DNA from: Oasisia sp. SBJ-2009
Lineage: Eukaryota; Annelida; Polychaeta; Sabellida; Siboglinidae
Direction of reading: 5' to 3'
Length of the DNA stretch: 64,000 bases
NCBI GenBank assembly: GCA_964017155.1
Contig: OZ024867.1
Span: 9,689,525 to 9,753,524, forward strand
Position 1 is the stretch's first letter. Each line of letters opens with the position of its first letter. A model generated the notes under the pieces. That model worked only from the letters and a program-made list of their open reading frames with translations, was not told the origin of the DNA and made no database searches. Of the stretch, positions 32,037 through 44,782 are shown piece after piece. The position numbers and the translations under genes were made by a program.

Positions 32037-32308
32037 TTGTCATCAACTGGATTTCACACGCATAGCAAGGTGTGAGTGAAGAGGTCATTGTGCATTCATT
32101 CAAGGCCACTGGAATTTCTTCAGCCCTTGATGGATCTGAAGATCATCTCCTGAGCAACAACATGGCAGCAGGTCTTAATGCAGTTGACAGACAACAACAT
32201 GCCAGAGATGAGGTGGCCGATCTTCTCTTCGATTCAGAAGATGATGATACTGAAGATGATTTTCGTGGCCTTAGTGATGTGTCTGAATCAAATGATGATG
32301 ATCAGTAA
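32037..32308 (+). pseudogene. pogo/Tigger-like transposase C-terminal fragment, copy 2
   Basis: Starts at gtcatcaactggatttcac, 145 bp further into the gene than copy 1. Shares the TAG in place of Trp, showing that stop predates the duplication. It has one Asn codon fewer (SNNM) and one Asp more before the final Gln. Confidence 0.75.
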
Positions 32309-32797
32309 TTCTGAGCAAACTCTGAACAGGCCAACATATCTTGTATATAAGCTTTGATGACATCAGAACATTGTTTAAATAAATGATTGTTAATAAATGT
32401 TTTTTTTTTAAATGTTTCGTTGTGGAGAATTTGACTGCATGTTCCAGAATATAGTTATGACATGGTAGTGTACATGTTAGCAACAGCACATGTTGTGATG
32501 ACATCATGATAATTGTTGGCCTTGCCCTTGAGCTTGTGAAACATGGCTGCAATCCATAACAAATAGTGGTATTCAAACTTTCTGGCCGAACATTCGTGTA
32601 AATGCCCACCCCCAATACCTCCCTATATCCAATATAAACACCCTGGGCATTTCCACGGGTGAATACGGTATGTGTTCTGAGAACGGTGTTGACGATCTAA
32701 ACTATTAACGGAATAGCATTTATGAAAAAATCGTGAAAAAAACTTTACTAAGAAATGCATACGTTGTTCAAGAATACCGCCTTTGGAGATCACCAGG

Positions 32798-32950
32798 TGG
32801 ATGATTGTTGCAGAAACTCTGTTTGCGAACATGACTGCATAGCACACACAGCCTTTCCTTTCTGCTGGTGGACAATTTCATGAAAGTCGTGAAGGAGATA
32901 ATTTTATTATCAGACAGTGAAACTGCCAAGACATTTTCCGGAGGCCGATC
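32798..32950 (+). pseudogene. Diverged hAT-type fragment (middle part), copy 2
   Basis: Counterpart of 13549-13700, with GAACATGACTGCATAG replacing AAACATGGCTGCATAG. Same decay, same swapped position upstream of the N-terminal part. Confidence 0.55.
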
Positions 32951-33228
32951 AATTTGAGGTGTTAACTGTATGGAGGTCCACTATTAATTTGTTTAGGTTT
33001 TTGTAAGGTTTGTCGGTGTGTGATGGTTTACAGATGAATTGCTCAGCCAGTTTTAGATGTTTGCATTGTAAACTGTGGAGATCCACCATTAAGCATTTGA
33101 ATTAGATGAGATTTATCACCTGGTCTTGAAATAGCAAATCACAACCATTCCATTGAAGCATTTGAATACTGTCCTACCTAAGCAAGCCGACGATCTGGGC
33201 TGACCATTGTACTGATCAATATGGCACC

Positions 33229-33500
33229 AAAGCATGAACGAAGATGGCAGCATCTGTTTTGAAGAAGAAATGCTGAGAAATATCTACGGGCGTGGGTCAC
33301 CGATCTGGATTGGATAAGTACGAATTTCCCGGTTCGGGACAATAAAGTTTTATTGTATTGTATTGTATTGTAGTTGTACGTAACACACTATTGTCACAAG
33401 TATTTTGTCGCGTATACAATTCACAGTTTAGTGTTGCTGCAAGAAGCAAAAATGATGCAATTCGCCAGCGACAACATCCCTACATGTGAACCTTGATAGA
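33229..33500 (+). pseudogene. Diverged hAT/BED N-terminus split by a LINE tail, copy 2
   Basis: ATG at 33231, the TGA after HLF, and the insertion at the same base as in 13969-14340. Its CRVYNSQFSVAA segment is intact. The insertion predates duplication of the segment. Confidence 0.6.
33323..33375 (+). mobile_element. LINE 3'-tail insertion, short repeat allele
   Basis: Same insertion as 14074-14211, bounded by GTACG at 33318-33322 and 33376-33380, but with only four TATTG units. Confidence 0.7.
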
Positions 33501-34984
33501 GCGTCAAGTGAACCATCGTGCCACTTCACTTTTTGTGGTAGTCACCAGCCCTTGTCGTGATTCTTAACAGATAGGGTGATGGAATAGATAAATCACGGGC
33601 AAACTAAATACAGTGAAACCTGTTAACCATGGATCCACCACGTACCACCCTTTTGGGTATCTGTCAACCAAACCACAAATCGGCCAACCAAACCACAATG
33701 ACAGCAGACCAACTCCATGTCTGTCCTCCCGTCAGGACAACTGTAGTGGAGTAGATGTCTTAGTGATTACTCAGAGCACTTATGACACAAGTGTTAGGGT
33801 AATTACAACACCACACTTGGAGTTTGACCAGACAAGACACAGAGGTGTTAATCCCACCTTCAGCTGGTCCACTAGTGAGGACAAAAACAATGGAGTCGGT
33901 GTCAAAGCTGACACTGTGTGTAGTACTGGGGCAAATGTCAAAGTAAACACAATAGCAGAAGCATTTTGGACTACTGACCAACAATCACACCCAGGTGATT
34001 ATGAGCCCTGGACATACCCAATACAGTGTAGCATTCTATTTTAACATCCACAATAGAATGCTATTTTATCCACACAGATAAAATAGCATTGTATGTCAAT
34101 TTAAGATTCCATAAATACGGATGCGGCTTACGGATATGGCTGCAATTTGCGGATGTGTCAAGCGTCTTGAGTGATTCCATCATTGCGGAACGCAGTGCAT
34201 TTAGCTCTAATTCTGACAGCCCTGTAAGATTGGAGCACTGTAGGATTCCCTTATAATTAGCTTATTTTTACAACCAACATTTCTAAGTGTCGAATCTTGG
34301 GGACCAGCTCGTGCATAGGCATGTACAAATATTGTAAAAGTTACATGGAAGATTTTATTCTAATACTACATGACGCAAAGCCGAAGGCCACGGTACCAGC
34401 TCCTGCATAGGCATTAAGAGGCATGTACAAATATTATAAAAGATACATGGAAGATTTTATTCTAATACGTCTACATGACGCAAAGCCGAATGTGAAGGTA
34501 CCATTGGTGGGTTCATGACATCATTAACAACAGAGTCACTGTGGTCTGTACAATCATAAGGTAGTCCATTAATTACAGCAGGATGAGAAGTTCTTCTACA
34601 ACAGCTTCTAGGCCTACTTGAACTAGGCAGACGACACGTTTCAATCCTTGATGACAGATACAGAATACTATTACCTTCCCCCCAATACCTTTCCGCCATT
34701 AGGAAAGTTGGGAAAACATGTCTGTAAGGAAGTCACCCTTGGAATTTCCTGTCTGATTCGTGTGTGGATGCATTTTGAATCACTACATGGAGCGATTCAT
34801 TTGCCGCATTTGTATCCACACATTTGGAACCACTCCTATGTGTTCACATTGTAGCCATTTGTTGCCACACAGGCGCACACCACATGCCGCGTCCGCTTAA
34901 CGCATCCGGACGTATGGAATGTTAGCTTTGTATGTGTGACGGTGTGTCATGTGACTGGTTTCTTAAAGCAACAATTGTATCCTG
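33501..34984. other. Duplicate of the 14.3-15.7 kb gene-free stretch
   Basis: No gene. Contains the 14-bp palindrome at 34057-34090 and a small internal duplication of the catgtacaaatatt-ggaagattttattctaatac segment (34310-34470). Lacks the 15705-16160 equivalent. Confidence 0.65.
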
Positions 34985-35044
34985 CATCAACCCCGGAAGT
35001 ACGGCATACAGTCGATTATAAGCAATTAAATGTGTAAACTATTA

Positions 35045-35510
35045 AAGACACTTTTCCATTGCCTTTGATCAAAGAATGTATCATTAATTTGGCAGATAAC
35101 CTGTGGTTTCACACACTACACCCTGCAAGTGGCTATTGGGAAATCATGGCAGATGATCACGACAGTCATAAGACAGCATTCCTTACCAAATACAGTCTCT
35201 TTGAACATATCAGAATGGCCCAGGGATTATAAAAACAATGCACCTGCCACATTCCAAAGGGTTATAAATCTTGTCCTACGCAGTCTCACATGCAACAAGG
35301 TACTGGTATACCTAGATGACGTAATTGTATTAGGAAGGAGCTTTGAAGAGTCCCTCAAAAACTTGCAAGTCATTCTCTAAAGATTTGAGGTGAACAGTTT
35401 AAAACTGAAACCAAAGAAATGTTACTAGTTTAGCAGAGACTTCCCTCCTTGAATGTATAGTGTCCCACAAGGATGTTTCCATCAATAATGATCGTATCAT
35501 GTGTACTCAT
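35045..35510 (+). pseudogene. Ty3/gypsy RT remnant, copy 3
   Basis: Counterpart of 16231-16690 with VLVYLDDV at ~35306. Same frameshift after MAQGL. The codon after the VIL block is TAA here rather than TAG. Confidence 0.82.
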
Positions 35511-35576
35511 TTTTTTTAGGTCACAGCATCAGCCTTGGTTTCCACAGGGCACAGTTGTAATATGCCTTGACTCAAC

Positions 35577-35905
35577 ATGGGCAACAACGAGGAACAAGAA
35601 CACACTGGAACAATCTCATATGTGAAACAGTGTGGAAGTCAGAGGCTTAATTGCAAGATGATATACCTGGGATGTTTCTGTGGTGGAGCCAGAGGTTTGC
35701 TTGGGGTGTTTATGTTGCACTACATTTATGGCATAGAACACCTCAGCAGCTTCGGGTCCATCCAAGTGAAGCGTTGATATCCATGTTGTTAATTGGCGCC
35801 TTCTTTGTCATCATTTGCCTTGTGTGCATGCAGTACGTGGTTGACAAAAAGACAAAGCGCAGCATCAACGCAATGATACTCGTTTTCGCTGCAACAATGA
35901 TCATT
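35577..35905 (+). pseudogene. Four-TM-like protein, N-terminal part (S4)
   Basis: MGNNEEQEHTG variant as in S1, but one base shorter at GTGAAGCG, so TGA follows SIQVKR at ~35775. Hydrophobic segments two and three are in the next frame and enter the satellite. Confidence 0.45.
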
Positions 35906-36334
35906 GACACAGCTGTTGCAGGATTGACACAACTGTTGCAGGAATGGGACAGCAGCTGGAAGATTGACACAGCTGTTGGAGGATTGACACAACTGTTGGA
36001 GGATTGACATAGCTGTTGGATGATTGACACAGCTGTTGGAGAATTGACACAGCTGTTGGAGGATTGACACAGCTGTTGGAGGATTGACACAGCTTTTGGA
36101 GGATTGACACAGTTGATGGAGGATTAACACAGCTGTTGGAGGTTTGACACAGCTGTTGGAGGATTGACACAGCTGTTGGAGGATTGACACAGCTGTTGGA
36201 GGATTGACACAGCTGTTGGAGGACTGACACAGCTTTTGGAGGATTGACACAGTTGATGGAGGATTAACACAGCTGTTGGAGGTTTGACACAGCTGTTGGA
36301 GGATTGACACAGCTGTTGTAGGATTGACACAGGT
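35906..36334. repeat. 20-bp minisatellite, locus S4 (~21 units)
   Basis: Contains a duplicated block of five variant units (GGACTG, CTTTTGG, GTTGATGG, GGATTAAC, GGTTTGAC) near 36090 and 36240. Confidence 0.98.
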
Positions 36335-36570
36335 GTTGGCGGTCTTGCAATTAGCTACAAAGCAAAGGTCAACGGAAACGCTGGAAATGCATAGAAGGAT
36401 GCACTGAACGAAAAGTTCTATGACTGGGACTATTCCTCAGACTACAGCTTACACTACTACGAACCTGCACTAGACTCATGCATTGCGGCGATACTCATCT
36501 GAACAAGTGTCGCTCTTGTCATGGGTGTACAATCGACAACAAGTGCGACACTTGTGCACAGTGGACTGAT
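36335..36570 (+). pseudogene. Four-TM-like protein, C-terminal part (S4, type I flank)
   Basis: GLAISYKAKVNGNAGNA, TAG, DALNEKFYDWDYSS as in S1, with the TGA in the last hydrophobic segment. The alternative +1 frame (36478-36789) is open with CRSCHGC and CDTCAQW. Confidence 0.45.
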
Positions 36571-36746
36571 AAAGTATGGGCTGGGATAGTGGAACGTTCC
36601 CAAGCCCGACTTAACAGAAAACGCCACGTCGTCTCCGAGACACAGGCGTCTGACAACCCGTCAACAACACTGATGCCTGCGCTGAGAGATGCGCACAGCC
36701 ACAAGTGGGCTTGCCTACAGATATGTACCTTATCTAGCGACAGCTT

Positions 36747-36897
36747 ACTATCATTTTATTGTGTATTGACAACTGTAGGCCCTATATGATTCACCAATGT
36801 TTTTATTACTGTCATTTTATGTGTGACTGAAGAAAAATTACCGTTTTTAAATGGACAATAAAGGTTTTTGAATCTTTGAATCTTGAATCTGAATCGT
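36747..36897 (+). mobile_element. LINE/SINE-like tail insertion (S4)
   Basis: Same position and length class as 18138-18289. The right flank begins gttcttggg, with one substitution. Confidence 0.72.
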
Positions 36898-38048
36898 TCT
36901 TGGGTTCGTTCCGGTGCCATCCCCGAAGATCGTCCAGAACCATAACCATAAGTCCATGTTGGAAGAAATTGTTAACCTTCTCCGCAAACAGCAGGTATTA
37001 CCAACCGTCGTAAATAGTGCAACTATTTAATCTATTAAATGAATGTCACTGTCAGTTTGTATTCATGTTTTGCCCACAAGATGGCACCACGCTATAATTG
37101 ATTTCCCACTGATACATGAATGGTGATCATGTACCAAAACCCAACAGGTTTTTGTGCAGGATCAAATTTTTCCGGTCCAAATAACCCTGGTTGCTGTCAG
37201 TGCACATGCCCATGCGTATGCACACGCACACGCAAACCTTAGTTTGGGCAAAATTAACCTAAATTATTAGCATTCTGTACCACTTTGCCCATCATTTTTC
37301 TAGGGGAATGCTGCATATAATGCAATATTGTATGACTTAAGGTGTTTTCACACTGTTCAATCTGCTTTGAACGTTGAAAGCAGTTTGGTTGAAGAGACCA
37401 AACTGCCTAGTTTGAACACAGGATTGAACGCAAGCAGTGTCGAATTCAACGGTTGCTTTCGACGTTGAAAGGAATAGAACATGTTCTATCTTTTTTCAAG
37501 ATTGTTTTCAACCAGCGTCTTTTTGAATTAAGTGAACCAATCAAAATCACGCAATTCCAAGGATTATTAACCCACAATAGCATTGCTGAAGTTAAGCGAT
37601 GAGCACACAGCAGCATTTATAGAATGTTTCCACGGTTTTAACTGTTTGTGGAACATTTCACTCGAGTCATATCACAAGAAAGAAGTAAAAAGAGCTGTTC
37701 TTTGATCCATTGCATTTTCGAATGGACGCGAACCATGAGAAGGAAATGACAGGTGAGTTACAAATGTGACAGAGTCTGGTAAACTTACAGTTAACTCGTC
37801 TGAATTATTAGTGCCTTTTTGAAATGGTTTTACCACCTTTTTAATGTGTATATGTTTGTAAATAAATACTCCGGTAATTCACGTGGTAATCAAAGTATTT
37901 TGAATTGCAAATTTATGTCGGTAACTATTTGTGTTGTTCCATGTTTATTTTTATGATACAATGAAAGTGAGCAACATGCATATTAATTGGATGGAATTCA
38001 TCATGTGATCACAACCTGCGAACATATGAAACCACTACGCATATCAAT
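36898..38048. other. Spacer between S4 and hAT copy 2
   Basis: Paralogue of 18290-19437, with the same GCAGTTTGGT/ACCAAACTGC stem (~37380) and the GTGAGT donor-like site (~37752). No gene supported. Confidence 0.55.
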
Positions 38049-38540
38049 GTGGCTCCAGTGAAGCCGTGTACAAAGCCAGAAGAAGAAATAAGCATTGAAG
38101 TTTATGCAGGGTTGGTTTCCGATCTGACCTGGATCAGCCGTAGCGACAGAGGAGTGTCACATGCTTTTAGCTGTGTATGCAATTCGTATTTCAGTGTTGC
38201 CGCGGGTGGAAAACATGACGCCTTTCACCATGTTACAAGATCTCAGCACGGGGCTCTCAATCAAGCGGCCCAGAGAAACGACTGAGTGACATCGTTTTTT
38301 GCTAACCCGAAGGACCAGGAGATAACAAAGTGTGTCATTGTCACCGAGACATTGTTCGCCAACTTGGTCGCTGAACACAACCTTTTCTTTCGGCTCGCGG
38401 ATCACTTCATGAAAGTCGTGAAGAAGATGTTCCTCGATAGCGAAACGGCAAAAAAGATCTCCTGCGGGTGTCAAAAGACTACAGTGATCGTAAAGAGTGC
38501 TACCGGTCTCCGACAAATATTGTTGTGTTTAGTAACTTAA
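38049..38540 (+). pseudogene. hAT-type BED fragment, copy 2 (nonsense)
   Basis: Differs from 19441-19932 by Leu for Trp (AGLVSD), His for Arg (FHHV), and a CGA to TGA change at 38283-38285, just after the zinc finger. Starts with GTG. Confidence 0.6.
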
Positions 38541-39244
38541 AAGCACTTGTCTTAAGTACAAATCAATATCTAGATAGTATAGCACACAAAGAACCGGACA
38601 ACAGAAACTTGAAAAATATATGATGAATTCAGCTACATAAACATTTGCATCTAAATCTGAGATCAAAATTTGTATTTCTCGCCTTCTTGGCCACGCCCAA
38701 CCTGGACGTAAACAAACAATTAGGTTATCGACTGCACCATACTTAACGCTAATTACCTCGCAGGCGATCGAGATCACATAGCAAACACCTACCCACGCAT
38801 CTCACAGTAACGTAATATTGACAACGTACCCATCCCTTTTACTAACCAGGCTTTTACCAACGCTGAACTACATGATCTAGAGTCGCCCTAGATCGCTACT
38901 ACTTCGACCTCAAAGCCCGTCTTATCCTGCACAACTCAGGGTCATCCCTGCACCCCCACGCCGCTTGAACGCTCTCTTATAGACACTCGAATCCTACATA
39001 AATGTTTTAGCCGCCTGCTGTAACTGGATTTTACATAGCTTAGCTTTTAACACATTTGTTTACCTTATTTATTATATATATTTTTTCTCATCAGTGTCGT
39101 TACTTAAATTTTTAATTCACGTTCAATTTACTTCTGATTAATAATTAATTGTATTTACTTTTGCTTTTAAACCAAATATAACTACCCAGGGGGGTAGTTG
39201 TTTTCTACACTCATAATACAATTACATAATTATCTTTTTTTAAT
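38541..39244. other. Spacer, hAT to LINE fragment
   Basis: Paralogue of 19933-20636 with a palindromic insertion aactacccaggggggtagtt at ~39181. No gene supported. Confidence 0.55.
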
Positions 39245-39600
39245 ATGGACCGAAGTAAACGGAATATTAGCCAACTAAACGTTAATATGCAGTCAATCTG
39301 TGCAAAGAAAATCAAATTTCAGCTCATGATAGAGGACACAAAACCTGACGTCATAGTTGCATGTGAAACATGGCTGAAGCCTGCCGTCAGCTGCAGTGAA
39401 TTCACACCATCCAGATATGACCCTCCTTTCAGGAAAGATCGGGCTGATGGCTATGGAGGGGTCATGACTGCTATCAAGACTGGACTAACCACGGAACAGT
39501 TAATGATACCGATGCCACGTGAGTTGGTTGCTGTAAAACTCAAAACCTCAACCATTGCTCTCATTGTAATTGGTATTGATTCTCGTTTTTGCTGCAACAA
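39245..39600 (+). pseudogene. LINE endonuclease (EEP) fragment, copy 2 (S5)
   Basis: Keeps KPDVIVACETWLKP with the Trp expected in LINE endonucleases, and FRKDRADGYGGVMTAIK. Ends in DSRFCCNNDH as it crosses into the four-TM-gene junction and the 20-bp array. Confidence 0.8.
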
Positions 39601-41511
39601 TGATCATTGACCAGCTGATGTAGGATTGACACAGCTGATGGAGGATTGACACAGCTGATGGAGGATTGACACATCTGATGAATGATTGACACAGCTGATG
39701 GATGATTGACACGGCTGATGGAGGATTGACATAGCTGATGGAGGGTTGGCATAGCTGATGAAGGATTGACAGAGCTGATGGAGGATTGACATAGCTGATG
39801 AAGGATTGACACAGCTGTTGGAGGATTGACACAGCTGATGGAGGATTGACACAGCTGATGGAGGATTGACCAGCTGATGGAGAGATTGACACAGCTGTTG
39901 GAGGATTGACACAGCTCTTAGAGGATTGACACAGCTGTTGGAGGATTGACACAGCTGTTGGAAGATTGACACAGCTGATGGAGGATTGACACAGCTGTTG
40001 GAGGATTGACACAGCTCTTAGAGGATTGACACAGCTGTTGGAGGATTGACACAGCTGATGGAGGATTGACACAGCTGATGGAGAGATTGACACAGCTGTT
40101 GGAGGATTGACACAGCTCTTAGAGGATTGACACAGCTGTTGGAGGATTGACACAGCTGTTGGAGGATTGACACAGCTGATGGAGGATTGACACAGCTGTT
40201 GTAGGATTGACACAACTCTTAGATGATTGACACAGCTGTTGGAGGATTGACACAGCTGTTGGAGGATTGACACAGCTGATGGAGGATTGACACACCTGTT
40301 GGAGGATTGACACAGCTGTTGGAGGATTGACACAGCTGTTGGAGGATTGACACAGCTGTTGGAGGATGGACACACCTGTTGGAGGATTGACACAGCTGTT
40401 GGAGGATTGACAAAGCTATCAGAGGATTTACACAGCTATCAGAGGATTGACAGAGCTGATGGAGGATTGACACAGCTGATAGAGGATTGACACAACTGAT
40501 GGAGGATTGACCAGCTGATTGAAGATTGACACATCTGATGGGGGATTGACACAGCTGATGGAGGATTGACCAGCTGATTGAGGATTGACACATCTGATGG
40601 AGGATTGACATATCTGATGAAGGATTGACACAGCTGATGGAGGATTGACACAGTTGATGGAGGATTGACACAGCTGATGAAGGATTGACACAGCTGATGG
40701 AGGATTGACACAGCTGATGAAGGATTGACACAGCTGATGAAGGATTGACACAGCTGATGGAGGATTGACCAGCTGATTGAGGATTGACACATCTGATGGA
40801 GGATTGACAGATCTGATGAAGGATTGACACAGCTGATGGAGGATTGACACAGCTGATGGAGGATTGACACAGCTGATGGAGGATTGACACTGCTGATGGA
40901 GGATTGACACATATGATGAAGGATTGACACAGCTGATGGAGGATTGACACAGCTGATGGAGGATTGACACAGCTGATTGAGAATTGACACAGCTGATAGG
41001 GGATTGACCAGCTGATGGAGGATTGACACAGCTGATGGAGGATTGACACAGCTGATGGAGGAATGACACATCTGATGAAGGATTGACAAAGCTGATGGAG
41101 GATTGACACAGCTGATGGAGGATTGACACAGCTGATGGAGGATTGACACAGCTGATGGAGGATTGACACAGCTGATGGAGGATTGACACAGCTGATGGAG
41201 GATTGACACAGCTGATGGAGGATTGACACAGCTGATGGAGGACTGACACAGCTGATGAAGGATTGACACAGCTGATGGAGGATTGACATAGCTGTTGGAT
41301 GATTGACACAGCTGTTGGAGGATTGACACAGCTGTTGGAGGACTGACACAGCTGATGGAGGATTGACACAGTTGATGGAGGATTAACACAGCTGTTGGAG
41401 GATTGACACAGCTGTTGGAGGATTGACACAGTTGATGGAGGATTCACACAGCTGTTGGAGGTTTGACACAGCTGTTGGAGGTTTGACACAGCTGTTGGAG
41501 GATTGACACAG
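39601..41511. repeat. 20-bp minisatellite, locus S5 (~95 units)
   Basis: Rich in CTGATGG units, unlike S1, S4 and S7. Several 18-bp units (accagctgat) occur at ~39607, 39867, 40510, 40570, 40768 and 41008, suggesting internal block duplications. Confidence 0.99.
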
Positions 41512-41745
41512 GTGCTGGAGGTCTTGCAATTAGCTACAAAGCAAAGGTCAACGGAAACGCTGGAAATGCATAGAAGGATGCACTGAACGAAAAGTTCTAT
41601 GTCTGGGACTATTCCTCAGACTACAGCTTACATTACTACGAACCTGCACTAGACTCATGCGTTGCGGCGATAATTTTCTGAACAAGTGTCGCTCTTGTCA
41701 TGGGTGTACAGTCGACAACAAGTGCGACACTTGTGCACAGTGGAC
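41512..41745 (+). pseudogene. Four-TM-like protein, C-terminal part (S5, type I flank)
   Basis: As S1, with YVWDYSS for YDWDYSS (tctatgtctggg). Although the left side is the LINE fragment, the right side is type I, so this locus joins a type II left to a type I right. The alternative frame is broken by an extra A in the run cttaaacag. Confidence 0.45.
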
Positions 41746-41926
41746 TGATAAAGTATGGGCTGGGATAGTGGAACGTTCCCAAGCCCGACTTAAACAGAAA
41801 ACGCCACGTCATCTCCGAGACACAGGCGTCTGACAACCCGTCAACAACACTGATGCCTGCGCTGAGAGATGCGCACAGCCACAAGTGGGCTTGCCTACAG
41901 ATATGTACCTTATCTAGCGACAGCTT

Positions 41927-42077
41927 ACTATCATTTTATTGTGTATTGACAACTGTAGGCCCTATATGATTCACCAATGTTTTTATTACTGTCATTTTAT
42001 GTGTGACTGAAGAAAAATTTCCGTTTTTAAATGGACAATAAAGGTTTTTGAATCTTTGAATCTTGAATCTGAATCTT
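41927..42077 (+). mobile_element. LINE/SINE-like tail insertion (S5)
   Basis: Same insertion as at S1, flanked by gacagctt and tttcttggg. Confidence 0.73.
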
Positions 42078-43230
42078 TCTTGGGTTCGTTCCGGTGCCAT
42101 CCCCGAAGATCGTCCAGAACTATAACCATAAGTCCATGTTGGAAGAAATTGTTAACCTTCTCCGCAAACAGCAGGTATTACCAACCGTCGTAAATAGCGC
42201 AACTATTTAATCTATTAAATGAATGTCACTGTCAGTTTGTATTCATGTTTTGCCCACAAGATGGCACCACGCTATAATTGATTTCCCACTGATACATGAA
42301 TGGTGATCATGGACCAAAACCCAACAGGTTTTTGTGCAGGATCAAATTTTTCCGGTCCAAATAACCCTGGTTGCTGTCAGTGCACATGCCCATGCGTATG
42401 CACACGCACACGCACACGCAAACCTTAGTTTGGGCAAAATTAACCTAAATTATTAGCATTCTGTACCACTTTGCCCATCATTTTTCTAGGGGAATGCTGC
42501 ATATAATGCAATATTGTATGACTTAAGGTGTGTTCACACTGTTCAATCTGCTTTGAACGTTGAAAGCAGTTTGGTTGAAGAGACCAAACTGCCTAGTTTG
42601 AACACAGGATTGAACGCAAGCAGTGTCGAATTCAACGGTTGCTTTCGACGTTGAAAGGAATAGAACATGTTCTATCTTTTTTCAAGATTGTTTTCAACCA
42701 GCGTCTTTTTGAATTAAGTGAACCAATCAAAATCACGCAATTCCAAGGATTATTAACCCACAATAGCATTGCTGAAGTTAAGCGATGAGCACACAGCAGC
42801 ATTTATAGAATGTTTCCACGGTTTTAACTGTTTGTGGAACATTTCACTCGAGTCATATCACAAGAAAGAAGTAAAAAGAGCTGTTCTTTGATCCATTGCA
42901 TTTTCGAATGGAAACGAACCATGAGAAGGAAATGACAGGTGAGTTACAAATGTGACAGAGTCTGGTGAACTTACAGTTAACTCGTCTGAATTATTAGTGC
43001 CTTTTTGAAATGGTTTTACCACCTTTTTAATGTGTATATGTTTGTAAATAAATACTCCCGCAATTATCGTGGTAATCAAAGTATTTTGAATTGCAAATTT
43101 ATGTCGGTAACTATTTGTGTTGTTCCATGTTTATTTTCCCGATACAACGAACGTGAGCAACAGGCATATTAATTGGAATTCATCATGTGATCACAACCTG
43201 TGAACATATGAAACCGCTACGCATATCAAT
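42078..43230. other. Spacer between S5 and hAT copy 3
   Basis: Paralogue of 18290-19437 with an extra cacacg repeat at ~42402. Same stem and donor-like site. No gene supported. Confidence 0.55.
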
Positions 43231-43722
43231 GTGGCTCCAGCGAAACCGTGTACAAAGCCAGAAGAAGTAATAAGCATTGAAGTTTATGCAGGGTGGGTTG
43301 CCGATCTGACCTGGATCAGCCGTCGCGACAGAGGAATGTCACATGGTTTTAGCTGTGTGTGCAAATCGCATTTCTGTGTTGCCGCGGGTGGAAAACATGA
43401 CGCCTTTCGCCATGTTACAAGATCTCAGCACGGGGCTCTCAATCAAGCGGCCCAGAGAAACGACCGAGTGACATCGTTTTTTGTTAACCCGAAGGACCAG
43501 GAGATAACAAAGTGTGTCATTGTCACCGAGACTTTGTTCGCCAACGTGGTCGCTGAACACAACCTTTTCTTTCGGCTCGCGGATCACTTGATGAAAGTCG
43601 TGAAGAAGATGTTCCTCGATAGCGAAAAGGCAAAAAAGATCTCCTGCGGGTGTCAAAAGACTACAGTGATCGTAAAGAGTGCTACCGGTCTCCGACAAAT
43701 ATTGTTGTGTTTAGTAACTTAA
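43231..43722 (+). CDS. hAT-type BED fragment, copy 3 (open)
   Basis: All 163 codons are open, like copy 1. It carries the most amino-acid changes (KPEEVIS, SRRDRGMSHGF, CKSHFCV, FANVVAEH, SEKAKK). The finger keeps His-x4-His and the S-C-V-C arrangement. Starts with GTG like all copies, so independent expression is doubtful. Lies 5182 bp downstream of copy 2. Confidence 0.55.
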   Translation: MAPAKPCTKPEEVISIEVYAGWVADLTWISRRDRGMSHGFSCVCKSHFCVAAGGKHDAFRHVTRSQHGALNQAAQRNDRVTSFFVNPKDQEITKCVIVTETLFANVVAEHNLFFRLADHLMKVVKKMFLDSEKAKKISCGCQKTTVIVKSATGLRQILLCLVT

Positions 43723-44426
43723 AAGCACTTGTCTTAAGTACAAATCAATATCTAGATAGTATAGCACACAAAGAACCGGACAACAGAAACTTGAAAAATA
43801 TATGATGAATTCAGCTACATAAACATTTGCATCTAAATCTGAGATCAAAATTTGTATTTCTCGCCTTCTTGGCCACGCCCAACCTGGACGTAAACAAACA
43901 ATTAGGTTATGGACTGCACCATACTTAACGCTAATTACCTCGCAGGCGATCGAGATCACATAGCAAACACCTACCCACGCATCTCACAGTAACGTAATAT
44001 TGACAACGTACCCATCCCTTTTACTAACCAGGCTTTTACCAACACTGAACTACATGATCTAGAGTCGCCCTAGATCGCTACTACTTCGACCTCAAAGCCC
44101 GTCTTATCCTGCACAACTCAGGGTCATCCCTGCACCCCCACGCCGCTTGAACGCTCTCTTATAGACACTCGAATCCTACATAAATGTTTTAGCCGCCTGC
44201 TGTAACTGGATTTTACATAGCTTAGCTTTTAACACATTTGTTTACCTTATTTATTATATATATTTTTTCTCATCAGTGTCGTTACTTAAATTTTTAATTC
44301 ACGTTCAATTTACTTCTGATTAATAATTAATTGTATTTACTTTTGCTTTTAAAACAAATATAACTACCCAGGGGGGTAGTTGTTTTCTACACTCATAATA
44401 CAATTACATAATTATCTTTTTTTAAT
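43723..44426. other. Spacer, hAT copy 3 to LINE fragment
   Basis: Nearly identical to 38541-39244, including the palindromic insertion at ~44363. No gene supported. Confidence 0.55.
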
Positions 44427-44782
44427 ATGGACCGAAGTAAACGGAATATTAGCCAACTAAACGTTAATATGCAGTCAATCTGTGCAAAGAAAATCAAATT
44501 TCAGCTCATGATAGAGGACACAAAACCTGACGTCATAGTTGCATGTGAAACAGGTCTGAAGCCTGCCGTCAGCTGTAGTGAATTCATACCATCCAGATAT
44601 GACCCTCCTTTCAGGAAAGATCGGGCTGATGGCTATGGAGGGGTCATGACTGCTATCAAGACTGGACTAACCACGGAACAGTTAATGATACCGATGCCAC
44701 GTGAGTTGGTTGCTGTAAAACTCAAAACCTCAACCATTGCTCTCATTGTAATTGGTATTGATTCTCGTTTTTGCTGCAACAA
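44427..44782 (+). pseudogene. LINE endonuclease (EEP) fragment, copy 3 (S6)
   Basis: As copy 2 but with ETGL in place of ETWL and SEFIPSRYD. Same terminal junction with the satellite. Confidence 0.8.
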
